Assembly: GCA_022728415.1 (NCBI GenBank)
Contig: JAIJJM010000123.1
Coordinates: 1-6,545 of the forward strand
Direction: 5' to 3'
Origin: Collinsella sp.
GTDB lineage: Bacteria > Actinomycetota > Coriobacteriia > Coriobacteriales > Coriobacteriaceae
DNA: 6,545 nucleotides
Position numbers and translations under genes: made by a program. Below, piece by piece: positions 1 to 5,973 of this stretch (its first letter is position 1; each line of letters starts with the position of its first letter). Under the pieces are notes generated by a model. That model was not told the DNA's origin and did no database searches. It saw nothing but the letters and a program-made list of their open reading frames with translations.

Positions 1-201
1 CTCGCACGGAGAGCACATTAAGTGCTCTCCGGCTCGTGCGGAACTCGCGATCGACCTTATATGTCTGCCGCCCGGCGGCGGGGCTCCCGCACATCTCAAC
101 CTTGGCTGGGTTCTGGCTCAGTGGCAGTCGCTTCGCTTCTGCCCACCTTTGCTGGTACGACGGTTTGGCGTTGGATCGGTTCTTTCTGATATATGCTTGT
201 T
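1..201 (+). promoter_or_regulatory. Structured, probably untranslated leader upstream of the methyltransferase gene; class unknown
   Basis: I see no convincing gene in these 200 bases. Open frames exist, but their translations are cysteine- and arginine-rich and resemble no family I know. Three hairpins can be drawn. The first is a 9-bp stem (8-16 with 22-30, loop 17-21) with a further CGCAC/GTGCG outer stem (3-7 with 36-40) across a 5-base bulge. The second is GCCGC/GCGGC (67-71 with 75-79). The third is GTGGCAG (121-127) with CTGCCCAC (139-146), with one bulged base. A canonical terminator and then a ribosome binding site follow at once. That order is typical of an attenuator or riboswitch expression platform. 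I compared it by eye with remembered cores of the cobalamin, SAM, FMN, TPP and molybdenum-cofactor riboswitches and could not match any. It could instead be the 3' part of a small RNA or of an upstream transcript that begins outside the window. Confidence 0.4.
3..40. repeat. Long interrupted inverted repeat (hairpin)
   Basis: GGAGAGCAC at 8-16 pairs perfectly with GTGCTCTCC at 22-30 around the loop ATTAA. CGCAC at 3-7 pairs with GTGCG at 36-40, leaving GGCTC (31-35) as a bulge. There is no T-tract on either side, so it is not a standard intrinsic terminator. It could be the first stem of the structured leader, or the end of an upstream feature cut by the window edge. Confidence 0.6.
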
Positions 202-233
202 GCGGCTCTTCTTTTGGGAGGGGCCGCTTTTTT
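202..233 (+). terminator. Intrinsic terminator immediately before the methyltransferase ribosome binding site
   Basis: GCGGCTCTTC (202-211) pairs over all ten positions, counting G-T wobbles, with GAGGGGCCGC (218-227) around the loop TTTTGG. Six T residues (228-233) follow. Only six bases separate the T-tract from the Shine-Dalgarno sequence of the methyltransferase gene at 240-246, so a transcript coming from the left must read through this hairpin to express the gene. A competing partner for the 5' arm exists upstream: TGCCGC at 66-71 is complementary to the 5' GCGGC(T) arm, so an antiterminator fold is possible. The terminator itself is seen directly; its regulated use is inferred. Confidence 0.8.
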
Positions 234-239
234 GTTGCT

Positions 240-246
240 AGGAGGT
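240..246 (+). promoter_or_regulatory. Ribosome binding site that fixes the methyltransferase start at GTG 253
   Basis: AGGAGGT is a near-perfect anti-Shine-Dalgarno complement, six bases before the in-frame GTG at 253. The in-frame ATG at 193 has no comparable site, and a start there would run translation through the terminator hairpin at 202-233. Confidence 0.8.
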
Positions 247-252
247 TGGCCC

Positions 253-1140
253 GTGGTTGATGGGGATGCTCGCTCTGAGCTGCTTTCTGCTGATTGGAAT
301 GGCGAATGGATACGTCTGCAGGCCGCTCGGCATCGGGCTGATGATTCTTTTGAGTGGGATAAACGTGCTCGGCATTTTCGGCCGTTGGAGACTGCCCCAT
401 ATGCGCGGGATTTTATAAAGCTGTTGGCGCTTGAGCCTGGTGAGTCGGTGCTTGATATGGGGTGCGGGGCTGGGTCGATTGCTATTCCGCTTGCGCAAGA
501 CGGGCATTCCGTGATTGCTGCCGACTTCTCTCCTGCTATGTTGGGCACGCTTGATGCTGGTATTAAGTACTATGGGCTCGAGGATCGCATTACGCCGCTT
601 GAGCTTGCTTGGGATGATGATTGGGATTTGGTTGGACCGGTTGTGAAAGCGGTGGATGTTGCCTTTGCCAGTCGGTCGGTTACGACGACTAATCTAAAAG
701 GTGCGCTTGCCAAGCTTGATCGTACGGCTCGTCGGCGTTGTGCCGTCACGATGGTCGCCAACTCGAGCCCGCGCTATGACCTGCACTTGATGAATGCCAT
801 CGGCGCCTCGGTTGCCTGCAGCAATGGTTTTGTGTACGCCTTTAATATCCTCATTCAGATGGGTGCCCTGCCGCAGGTTACGTACTTTGAATCGCCTCGT
901 CGCGATACCTTCGATAGCCTTGAGGCGGGTGTGGCGGACTTCTCCCGCATGCTCGAGCACGGTAACGAGGATAAGTTCGACCGTCTGCGCGACTACATCG
1001 CTCAACACATGATTGAGAACCCCCATGCCGGTGAGCCGGGCTCCAAAGGGGTGCCGCAGGGGCGCTATATGCTCGATCATGTCCGCAAGGTCCGTTGGGC
1101 GTTTATCGCATGGGAGCCGGTCTCTTCGGGCCGTCCATAG
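253..1140 (+). CDS. Class I SAM-dependent methyltransferase, substrate unknown
   Basis: The product is about 295 residues, counted from the GTG at 253, which follows a strong ribosome binding site. An ATG start at 193 would add 20 residues (LLLGGAAFLLLGG-like). That stretch looks like a membrane segment but is really the translated terminator hairpin, so I reject it. The Rossmann core begins near residue 60. Motif I is VLDMGCGAG (residues 66-74, SAM-binding glycine loop), followed by the acidic strand end VIAADFSPAML with Asp91, which should contact the SAM ribose. The N-terminal part carries a W-x3-W and a WDKRARHF segment (about residues 15-42), a pattern I associate with a group of anaerobe methyltransferases of unassigned substrate. 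There is no signal peptide, so it is cytosolic. It stands alone between a terminated leader and yhbY. Codon use differs between halves: T-ending codons predominate before about position 720 and C-ending codons after it. The fold assignment is firm; the substrate is unknown. Confidence 0.9.
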   Translation: MVDGDARSELLSADWNGEWIRLQAARHRADDSFEWDKRARHFRPLETAPYARDFIKLLALEPGESVLDMGCGAGSIAIPLAQDGHSVIAADFSPAMLGTLDAGIKYYGLEDRITPLELAWDDDWDLVGPVVKAVDVAFASRSVTTTNLKGALAKLDRTARRRCAVTMVANSSPRYDLHLMNAIGASVACSNGFVYAFNILIQMGALPQVTYFESPRRDTFDSLEAGVADFSRMLEHGNEDKFDRLRDYIAQHMIENPHAGEPGSKGVPQGRYMLDHVRKVRWAFIAWEPVSSGRP

Positions 1141-1280
1141 ACCGCTTTCGGCTGCCATACACGTCCGCCTGTAACCCGCGCTGTTCTCCCGCTCGGCATC
1201 CGCATTCTTTTTGAACTGGGCAAACACGCCCCACACCGCACCGTTCCTGCGCTATCGTGGGACAGCTCACGTAGATTAAG

Positions 1281-1300
1281 GCCCCATCGCGGGGCGCCCC
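1281..1300. repeat. Overlapping GC-rich inverted repeats in the leader of yhbY
   Basis: GCCCC (1281-1285) can pair with GGGGC (1291-1295). GGGGCGCCCC (1291-1300) is itself a perfect 10-bp palindrome. The two pairings exclude each other. They lie 22-42 bases before the yhbY start codon. There is no T-tract. The element could be a transcript-end remnant, a protein site or a translational control stem; none of these is demonstrated. Confidence 0.35.
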
Positions 1301-1322
1301 ATAACATAGAAAGCGAGAACCC

Positions 1323-1622
1323 ATGGCACTGACAGGAGCCCAGGTCAAGCAGCTTCGCAGCATGGCCCATCACCTCAACCCCGCCATCATCATCGGCAAG
1401 TCCGACATCAACGAGGGCACCGTCGAGCAGACGGTCGCCTACCTGGAGAAGCACGAGCTCGTCAAGTGCTCCGTACTCGATGGTTCCAGCCTTTCCGCCC
1501 GCGAGGCCGCCGAAGACCTTGCCGATCGCTGCCATGCCGAGGTCGTCCAGGTTATCGGCCGCAAGTTCTCGCTGTATCGCGAGTCCTCGCGCAAGGATAT
1601 CGAGAAGATTAAGCTCGTCTAA
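1323..1622 (+). CDS. yhbY: YhbY-family CRM-domain RNA-binding protein
   Basis: The 99-residue product is the full length of bacterial YhbY/YqeI proteins (E. coli 97). These are single CRM-domain proteins that associate with the precursor of the large ribosomal subunit and are thought to assist its assembly in the cytoplasm. Family features in order are an N-terminal LTGAQVKQLRSMAHHLNP helix, the PAIIIGK strand and loop, the HELVKCSVL strand, and the C-terminal VQVIGRKFSLYRES strand pair. The conserved GxxG RNA-binding loop reads GKSD (residues 25-28 approximately) where E. coli has GSNG and B. subtilis GKGG, so the second glycine is replaced by aspartate. The ATG start is preceded by a modest AAGCGAG site (1311-1317). 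The gene is monocistronic as far as can be seen, ending at the terminator at 1662. I saw no convincing promoter in the 182-base gap before it. Confidence 0.95.
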   Translation: MALTGAQVKQLRSMAHHLNPAIIIGKSDINEGTVEQTVAYLEKHELVKCSVLDGSSLSAREAAEDLADRCHAEVVQVIGRKFSLYRESSRKDIEKIKLV

Positions 1623-1661
1623 GAGCCAACGATCCGGCGAGTCAACATACATCAAGCTTGC

Positions 1662-1693
1662 GGGCGTCCGATCAATTCGGACGCCCATTTTTT
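1662..1693 (+). terminator. Intrinsic terminator of yhbY, overlapping the stop codon of the convergent gene
   Basis: GGGCGTCCGA (1662-1671) pairs perfectly with TCGGACGCCC (1677-1686) around a 5-base loop, and six T residues follow at 1688-1693. On the + strand this is a textbook terminator, 40 bases after the yhbY stop. On the - strand the flank beyond the stem is GCAAGCTTG, with no T-tract, so it is a poor terminator for the regulator gene unless that relies on the stem alone. The T-tract contributes two bases of the regulator's TAA (1694-1692). Confidence 0.93.
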
Positions 1694-4691
1694 ATCGCTC
1701 GACGAGCACGCGGTTAAGCCTGCCCTCCACCAAGCGCTCGTACAGACGCCGCGTCTCGGGCTCGGGCACGCCATTGATCTGCTCCCGCAGGTGATGCATA
1801 TGTCCACTGTACAGCTCGACGATATCGCGTCTTCGCCCCGCCGCGCCGTAGACGCGCATAGCGCAACGCACCATGTCCTCGCGCGCCGTCTCTTGCCGCA
1901 GCCCCGACTCCACCAGCCATACCGCCGACTGCAGGTCGTTTTCTTCTAGAGCGGCATTCGCGCCCCGAATCATGCAGTCGATATACTTCGATTCCATAAT
2001 GCGCCGCATACGCAAAAAGTAGGTGGGATTACAGCCATTGGGAACATACAACGGGCCGGCGTAGAGCTGCTCGATCTTAAGGCACAGCTCGATCAGATGG
2101 GGTCCGCGCGCACCCGTGCGATTTCCCAAAACTTCGCGGCTTATCTGATCAAACAACCGCACGTCGGTCTTGACGTAATCGCCGTTAAGCCCAATGCACT
2201 CATTTTGGATCAGCACACACGATTTGCCGTCCGGTGTCGGCCCCAAGGCCGAACGCAGGCGCGATATCGTCGAGTACAGATTGTTACGAGCGCTATTGAA
2301 CTCGGCATGGGGCCACAGCTCCATAGCCAGCGTCTCGCGGTCGACCAGGGCATCCATGCCCAGTGCAAGCCGCTCGGCAAGCGTCGCCGCTTTCTTGCGG
2401 CGCCACATCTTATCCGTGATGGGAAACCCGTCGCGCTCGGCGCGAAACGCCCCAAACATGCGGATCTCGATATGGTCAACCACATCGACACCCTCGGCAT
2501 CGCCGGCCTGGAACAGACGCTCGCCTTCGCCCTCAAAGTCGTCACGCAGCGAATACCGCGACAGCTCGCGCACCGGGAGCTTCTTTCGAATTCCAGCAGC
2601 CGGCTCGCCCAGACAATGCATCGCAAGACGCGCAAACAGCCGATACGATGGATCCAAAATCCCTGGGCGGTTCATGGACATCCAGGCTGCAAGGTCGCTG
2701 TCGCGGCCCGCGGAGGCCAAATGCAGCGCCACCATCCAAGCCTCGGCACCACCGACCTGCGTCCGACTCAAATCGAGCAGCTCTGCCTCTTCGCGCACCG
2801 ATACCATCGATGTATTGCGTAAGTACGCCGCGCGCTCTAGCAGCAGTGCGTTGTCGCGTATGTATCCAATCGATTCCTCGGCAAGCCTGAGCACCTGCAC
2901 CGCACGGAATTTGGCATTGACCGGACGCCCCTCGGCCAGCGACTGCCAGCCTTCCAGTATCAAGCCAAACAACTGGACTTGATTGTCACGCACGCGCACG
3001 GCAAAACGGTCGAGCTCATTGAATGCCTGCTCGTCGGTCACCGGCATGCCGGCAAGCAGGCGACGCGCCGATAATACCATGCGCACCCAGATGGCGAGCG
3101 CTCGGATTCCACGCGCTTCGAGTGCCTCGAGCTTCAGGGCCATCTCGTCATCACGCTCGTCAATCCCTGCATACGACCCATCAAATAGCTCCGTCAACAT
3201 GCGGTCCGCCCGCACAAACGTCCCCGCGATATCGAGCTCACAATCGTAGGCCTTATCCGTTTTGAGCCCCGCGAGGATCTCACCGCCCTTCGCCCGCTCG
3301 GTCAGCCCATGCTTTATCTCGACATGTGCGGACAGCATGTCGAGTGCGGCACAGGACGCCTCACTTTCCAACGCTGTATGGCTCACCGGAAGCCCCAGAC
3401 CACTATCTCCATAACAGGCGGCCGTAAACGCGTGCGCCACCTTCCACGACACGGGATCGAGCTCGCAAATCGCTTGCTCGCCCGCACGCTCGATAAGTGA
3501 GGCCATATACCGCGCGAGCTTTGTATTGGAGACGCTCACCGCCGCCAGATAGATGCCGAGCGCCTCGTCAGGCGTCGGCTCCGATGCCCGGCCACCTGCC
3601 TCGGTCTTTTCCAACGCCGCGCGGCAGACATCCCCTCCATGCCCCGTCAGGGCCAGATCGACCCCATACTGCCCGGCAAGCTCCAACACCGCACTGCGGT
3701 CCAAAAACGCGTCGGCGAGGTCCATCGCGGTATCGCAGCGCCCCGCTTTAATCAATATACGCGCCGCCCGCACAACGAGTTCGGGGCGAATTTCGGCGAC
3801 CAGCTTGCGCAATCGCAGGCGTGCGTTGTTCTCGGTACCCAAGCAGGTAAAGCTCCGGTCTGCCGGATCAACGCCAAAAATGGGATAATCGCGAACAAGA
3901 TAGGACTGGTCAATCGCCGAAAGCCTAACACCGCAAGCCTCGAGCTCCGAAATATTGCCCTCACCCATTAAGACCATCAAGCATGCCACGCTAAACAGGG
4001 CGTTGTTCTCGAGCGACGCCAAATCAACAAGTGCCGCACCGTAAATATTGACGATCTCGTTTTCGAGCGTCTGGGCAACGTCTCCCTGCCCGTATAATCC
4101 CGACTGCATAGCCGAGACGAGCTCGGGCACGCCCTGCGTAAGCTGATAGAAGTCGAGCGATGTGCTGATCGAAAACGCCGATGCCCACGCCGAATACTCA
4201 TAGGCATGCACCTTGAGCATCTGCGCGTTGACTTTAATCGAATCGCCCAGTCCATGAATCAGCTGGCGATTCGAAGGACGGCAGCTCATAAGGACCCCAA
4301 CCCCCATAGCACGCAGGCTTCGGATTCGGTCGATCAGCTCCTCGGTCTCGCTCTGGCTGAGGTTAGGCACGTTATCGATTGCAATCAGGGAGTGCGGCTT
4401 GTCCTTAAGCTCTTCGGTAACGACCTCGAGCTGCATAAACACCTCGCGCCCAATGGCGCGGTCTGCCTCGATGATCCGCACGGGACCTCGCGTCGGATCG
4501 CTTTTAACCTCTTGGGCATACTGCAGCAGCACCGAGGTTTTCCCAAAGCCATCAGGTGCGTAGAGAACTACGATGCCGGCCTTTCGGCCCTTGGCGATAA
4601 GTTCGTTTATCAAGCGATCGCGCCGCACCATATAACTACTGCCCAGCGGCATAAGCTCGAGGTCGTCCATATTGCCCAACTCGTTAACCAT
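1692..4691 (-). CDS. Large transcriptional regulator: N-terminal MalT-like STAND ATPase, C-terminal SARP winged helix and BTAD domain
   Basis: The product has 999 residues. Near the N-terminus is a P-loop, LYAPDGFGKTS (Walker A, residues 43-53, Lys51/Thr52), like the APxGxGKT loop of MalT/LuxR-type STAND ATPases. The Walker B strand is LIAIDN (102-107, Asp106), where the second acidic residue is Asn. A long helical, TPR-like middle section runs from about 250 to 730 without a motif I can name. An OmpR/SARP-type winged helix starts at IEIRMFGAF (741-749), has LVDRETLAMELWP at about 782-794 and a recognition helix near 800-816 (SARNNLYSTISRLRSALG), and ends in the LNGDYVKTDV hairpin. A BTAD domain fills 843-999. 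The ATG at 4691 is preceded by GAGGAG (4697-4702) at 5 bases. The likely role is a cytosolic, nucleotide-dependent transcription factor whose middle domain senses a ligand or partner. Neither ligand nor targets can be read from the sequence. Related regulators are common in Coriobacteriia. Confidence 0.93.
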   Translation of the reverse strand: MVNELGNMDDLELMPLGSSYMVRRDRLINELIAKGRKAGIVVLYAPDGFGKTSVLLQYAQEVKSDPTRGPVRIIEADRAIGREVFMQLEVVTEELKDKPHSLIAIDNVPNLSQSETEELIDRIRSLRAMGVGVLMSCRPSNRQLIHGLGDSIKVNAQMLKVHAYEYSAWASAFSISTSLDFYQLTQGVPELVSAMQSGLYGQGDVAQTLENEIVNIYGAALVDLASLENNALFSVACLMVLMGEGNISELEACGVRLSAIDQSYLVRDYPIFGVDPADRSFTCLGTENNARLRLRKLVAEIRPELVVRAARILIKAGRCDTAMDLADAFLDRSAVLELAGQYGVDLALTGHGGDVCRAALEKTEAGGRASEPTPDEALGIYLAAVSVSNTKLARYMASLIERAGEQAICELDPVSWKVAHAFTAACYGDSGLGLPVSHTALESEASCAALDMLSAHVEIKHGLTERAKGGEILAGLKTDKAYDCELDIAGTFVRADRMLTELFDGSYAGIDERDDEMALKLEALEARGIRALAIWVRMVLSARRLLAGMPVTDEQAFNELDRFAVRVRDNQVQLFGLILEGWQSLAEGRPVNAKFRAVQVLRLAEESIGYIRDNALLLERAAYLRNTSMVSVREEAELLDLSRTQVGGAEAWMVALHLASAGRDSDLAAWMSMNRPGILDPSYRLFARLAMHCLGEPAAGIRKKLPVRELSRYSLRDDFEGEGERLFQAGDAEGVDVVDHIEIRMFGAFRAERDGFPITDKMWRRKKAATLAERLALGMDALVDRETLAMELWPHAEFNSARNNLYSTISRLRSALGPTPDGKSCVLIQNECIGLNGDYVKTDVRLFDQISREVLGNRTGARGPHLIELCLKIEQLYAGPLYVPNGCNPTYFLRMRRIMESKYIDCMIRGANAALEENDLQSAVWLVESGLRQETAREDMVRCAMRVYGAAGRRRDIVELYSGHMHHLREQINGVPEPETRRLYERLVEGRLNRVLVER

Positions 4692-4707
4692 ACCCGCTCC
4701 TCAACTC

Positions 4708-4740
4708 GACCACATGAACAGCGTAACGTTAGACCATATG
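4708..4740 (-). repeat. Spaced direct repeat GACCAYATG flanking a TAACGTTA palindrome, candidate operator
   Basis: On the + strand GACCACATG (4708-4716) and GACCATATG (4732-4740) differ at one base and start 24 bases apart, close to two helical turns. The palindrome TAACGTTA (4724-4731) abuts the second copy. An inverted copy of the core, GTGGTC, occurs at 4815-4820. The array starts 17 bases upstream of the regulator's start codon. SARP-type regulators bind direct repeats spaced by about a helical turn, so this may be an autoregulatory site. That is inference from position and symmetry only. Confidence 0.35.
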
Positions 4741-4766
4741 TATCGCTAGATGAATAACGCGATGCT

Positions 4767-4794
4767 ACGATATAGGATGTTTGTTGGTACGCAA
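4767..4794 (-). promoter_or_regulatory. Weak candidate promoter for the regulator gene
   Basis: On the - strand TTGCGT (4794-4789) and TATCGT (4772-4767) are separated by 16 bases, resembling -35 and -10 boxes with two mismatches each. The transcript would carry a leader of about 70 bases including the spaced direct repeat at 4708-4740. Other poor matches occur nearby, so this choice is tentative. Confidence 0.25.
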
Positions 4795-5075
4795 ATGGTA
4801 AGTTTTTGTTCAGCGTGGTCCGATTGAAACTTATCCCCCAACCAATCAATCTTTGCGCAGGTCAATGCACTTGCCAGCTTGTCCCATTCTTTGGCAGTGT
4901 ACCTCAAATGAGCAATGTTCAATTATGTTGCGCAACTCACCTAACGCCAGCTACCGTCTGCGACCTTTTCGTAGCATTTATGCATAGTATCTGTTATGGA
5001 ATGAATCATGCTTCACCAGACGCACCCGTCAAGTTCGCGGCAAGATTTTCGTCGAGCACACGGCGCGCGCTCAGC

Positions 5076-5103
5076 AAAAAGGCCCCCGCAAAGCGGAGGC
5101 CTT
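5076..5103 (-). terminator. Intrinsic terminator of nagB
   Basis: Read on the - strand, AAGGCCTCCGC (5103-5093) pairs with GCGGGGGCCTT (5089-5079) around the loop TTT, an 11-bp stem with one T-G wobble, and T residues follow to 5076. It starts 32 bases after the nagB stop codon. The same stem on the + strand has a C-A mismatch, so it is oriented for nagB. It separates nagB from the regulator gene downstream. Confidence 0.9.
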
Positions 5104-5135
5104 CGGCAAAGCTATGTCGAGGTGATAGGCTATCG

Positions 5136-5864
5136 CTACTCGCAGAGCGAAAGGGCGGCCTCGTCGGCAACGACAACACAGTTGGTGTGCAGTTGCAGGA
5201 TCGAGGCAGGGCACTCGGGGGTAACCGGACCAAAGCACATGTCATGCACGGCCTGTGCCTTGGCCTCGCCGTTGGCGACGACCAGGATCATGCGGGCATA
5301 CATGATGGTCTGAGTGCCCATGGTATAGGCCTGACGAGGTACGTCGTCGATGCTGTCGAACAGGCGGCTGTTGGCCTGAATAGTGCTCTCGGTAAGGTCG
5401 ACACAGTGCGTACCCTTGGAGAAGTGGTCATCGGGCTCGTTGAAGCCAATGTGACCGTTGTTACCGATGCCGAGCAGCTGCAGATCAGGGTAACCGGCAG
5501 CAGCGACGATCTTGTCGTACTCAGAGCAGGCAGCGGCAGCGTCGGGATTGGAGCCATCGGGCACATGCGTGTTGTTCAGGTCGATGTTAATGTGATCGAA
5601 GAAGTTCTCACGCATAAAGTAGTGGTAGCTCTGGGGATCGTCGTGCGAAAGGCCACGATACTCGTCGAGGTTGTAGGTGCTGACCTCGGCAAAGTCGACG
5701 TCACCCTTCTCGTACCAAGCGGCGAGCTGCTTGTAGGCGCCAATCGGGGTGGAGCCGGTGGCAAGACCCAGCACGCAATCGGGCTTGAGGATAACCTGGG
5801 CCGAGATGATATTGGCGGCCTTACGGCTCATATCCTCGTAGTCTTTAGCTTTAATGATCTTCAT
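5136..5864 (-). CDS. nagB: Glucosamine-6-phosphate deaminase
   Basis: The 242-residue product catalyses glucosamine-6-phosphate + H2O to fructose-6-phosphate + NH3 in the cytosol, the step that links amino-sugar catabolism to glycolysis. Family signatures in order are GLATGSTPIGAY (33-44, phosphate-binding loop), NLDEYRGL (65-72, with Asp67 matching catalytic Asp72 of E. coli), and LLGIGNNGHIGFNEP (130-144, with His138 and Glu143 matching His143 and Glu148). Near the end come QAYTMGTQTI and the PASILQLH segment. Asn136 stands where E. coli has Asp141, as in the short Bacillus-type NagB. The length matches B. subtilis NagB (242) rather than E. coli (266), so the C-terminal extension associated with GlcNAc-6-P allostery in E. 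coli is missing. An upstream in-frame start at 5912 is rejected: the ATG at 5864 has GAAAGGA (5877-5871) six bases away and begins the conserved MKIIKAKDYE. It is probably transcribed from its own promoter near 5974-6002. Confidence 0.97.
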   Translation of the reverse strand: MKIIKAKDYEDMSRKAANIISAQVILKPDCVLGLATGSTPIGAYKQLAAWYEKGDVDFAEVSTYNLDEYRGLSHDDPQSYHYFMRENFFDHINIDLNNTHVPDGSNPDAAAACSEYDKIVAAAGYPDLQLLGIGNNGHIGFNEPDDHFSKGTHCVDLTESTIQANSRLFDSIDDVPRQAYTMGTQTIMYARMILVVANGEAKAQAVHDMCFGPVTPECPASILQLHTNCVVVADEAALSLCE

Positions 5865-5870
5865 TACGCG

Positions 5871-5877
5871 TCCTTTC
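5871..5877 (-). promoter_or_regulatory. nagB ribosome binding site
   Basis: On the - strand GAAAGGA lies six bases before the ATG at 5864. It decides that start over the in-frame upstream one at 5912, which would add 16 residues that are not conserved in the family. Confidence 0.85.
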
Positions 5878-5889
5878 TCGTACAAGAGA

Positions 5890-5953
5890 GGCAAGGCTCC
5901 CCTTACAAGCACTTGCCCGCGGCCCGCGTCGGCCGCAACAAACGTGTGCGGCC
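5890..5953 (-). promoter_or_regulatory. Folded 5' leader of nagB
   Basis: Between the candidate promoter and the ribosome binding site two stems can be drawn. GGCCGCA/TGCGGCC (5931-5937 with 5947-5953) is a perfect 7-bp stem with a 9-base loop. GGCAAG/CTTGCC (5890-5895 with 5912-5917) is a 6-bp stem with a 16-base loop. Neither is followed by a T-tract. They may affect translation or mRNA stability. They match no riboswitch I know. Confidence 0.35.
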
Positions 5954-5973
5954 ACCAGGGCGAGGTCGCGTAA

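Larger units (their letters stand above)
4692..5075. promoter_or_regulatory. AT-richer intergenic region upstream of the regulator gene
   Basis: This stretch of about 380 bases holds no gene I can support: its open frames lack ribosome binding sites or are shadows of nagB. It is visibly richer in A+T than its surroundings. The left end should contain the regulator's promoter and its GAGGAG site (4697-4702). Short symmetric elements include TAACGTTA (4724-4731), GTTGCGCAAC (4927-4936) and a TGCCA/TGGCA pair (4872-4876 with 4892-4896). The right end meets the nagB terminator. The remainder, about 4940-5075, shows nothing recognisable. Confidence 0.5.

Noticed and set aside
1..200. tRNA, cobalamin riboswitch or molybdenum-cofactor riboswitch
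   Set aside because: No T-loop GGTTCGA-type sequence and none of the conserved boxes of those riboswitches could be located on either strand.
36..260. Open frame of 74 codons in the leader
   Set aside because: It has no ribosome binding site, an unnatural composition, runs through the terminator and overlaps the methyltransferase start.
1211..1239. TTGAAC as a -35 box for yhbY
   Set aside because: There is no -10-like hexamer 16-18 bases downstream.
1077..1688. Open frame of 203 codons on the - strand
   Set aside because: It is antisense to yhbY and the end of the methyltransferase gene; yhbY has clear family conservation on the + strand.
2097..2982. Two overlapping + strand open frames of over 240 codons
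   Set aside because: Both are antisense to the conserved C-terminal region of the regulator, including its winged helix, and show no protein family features.
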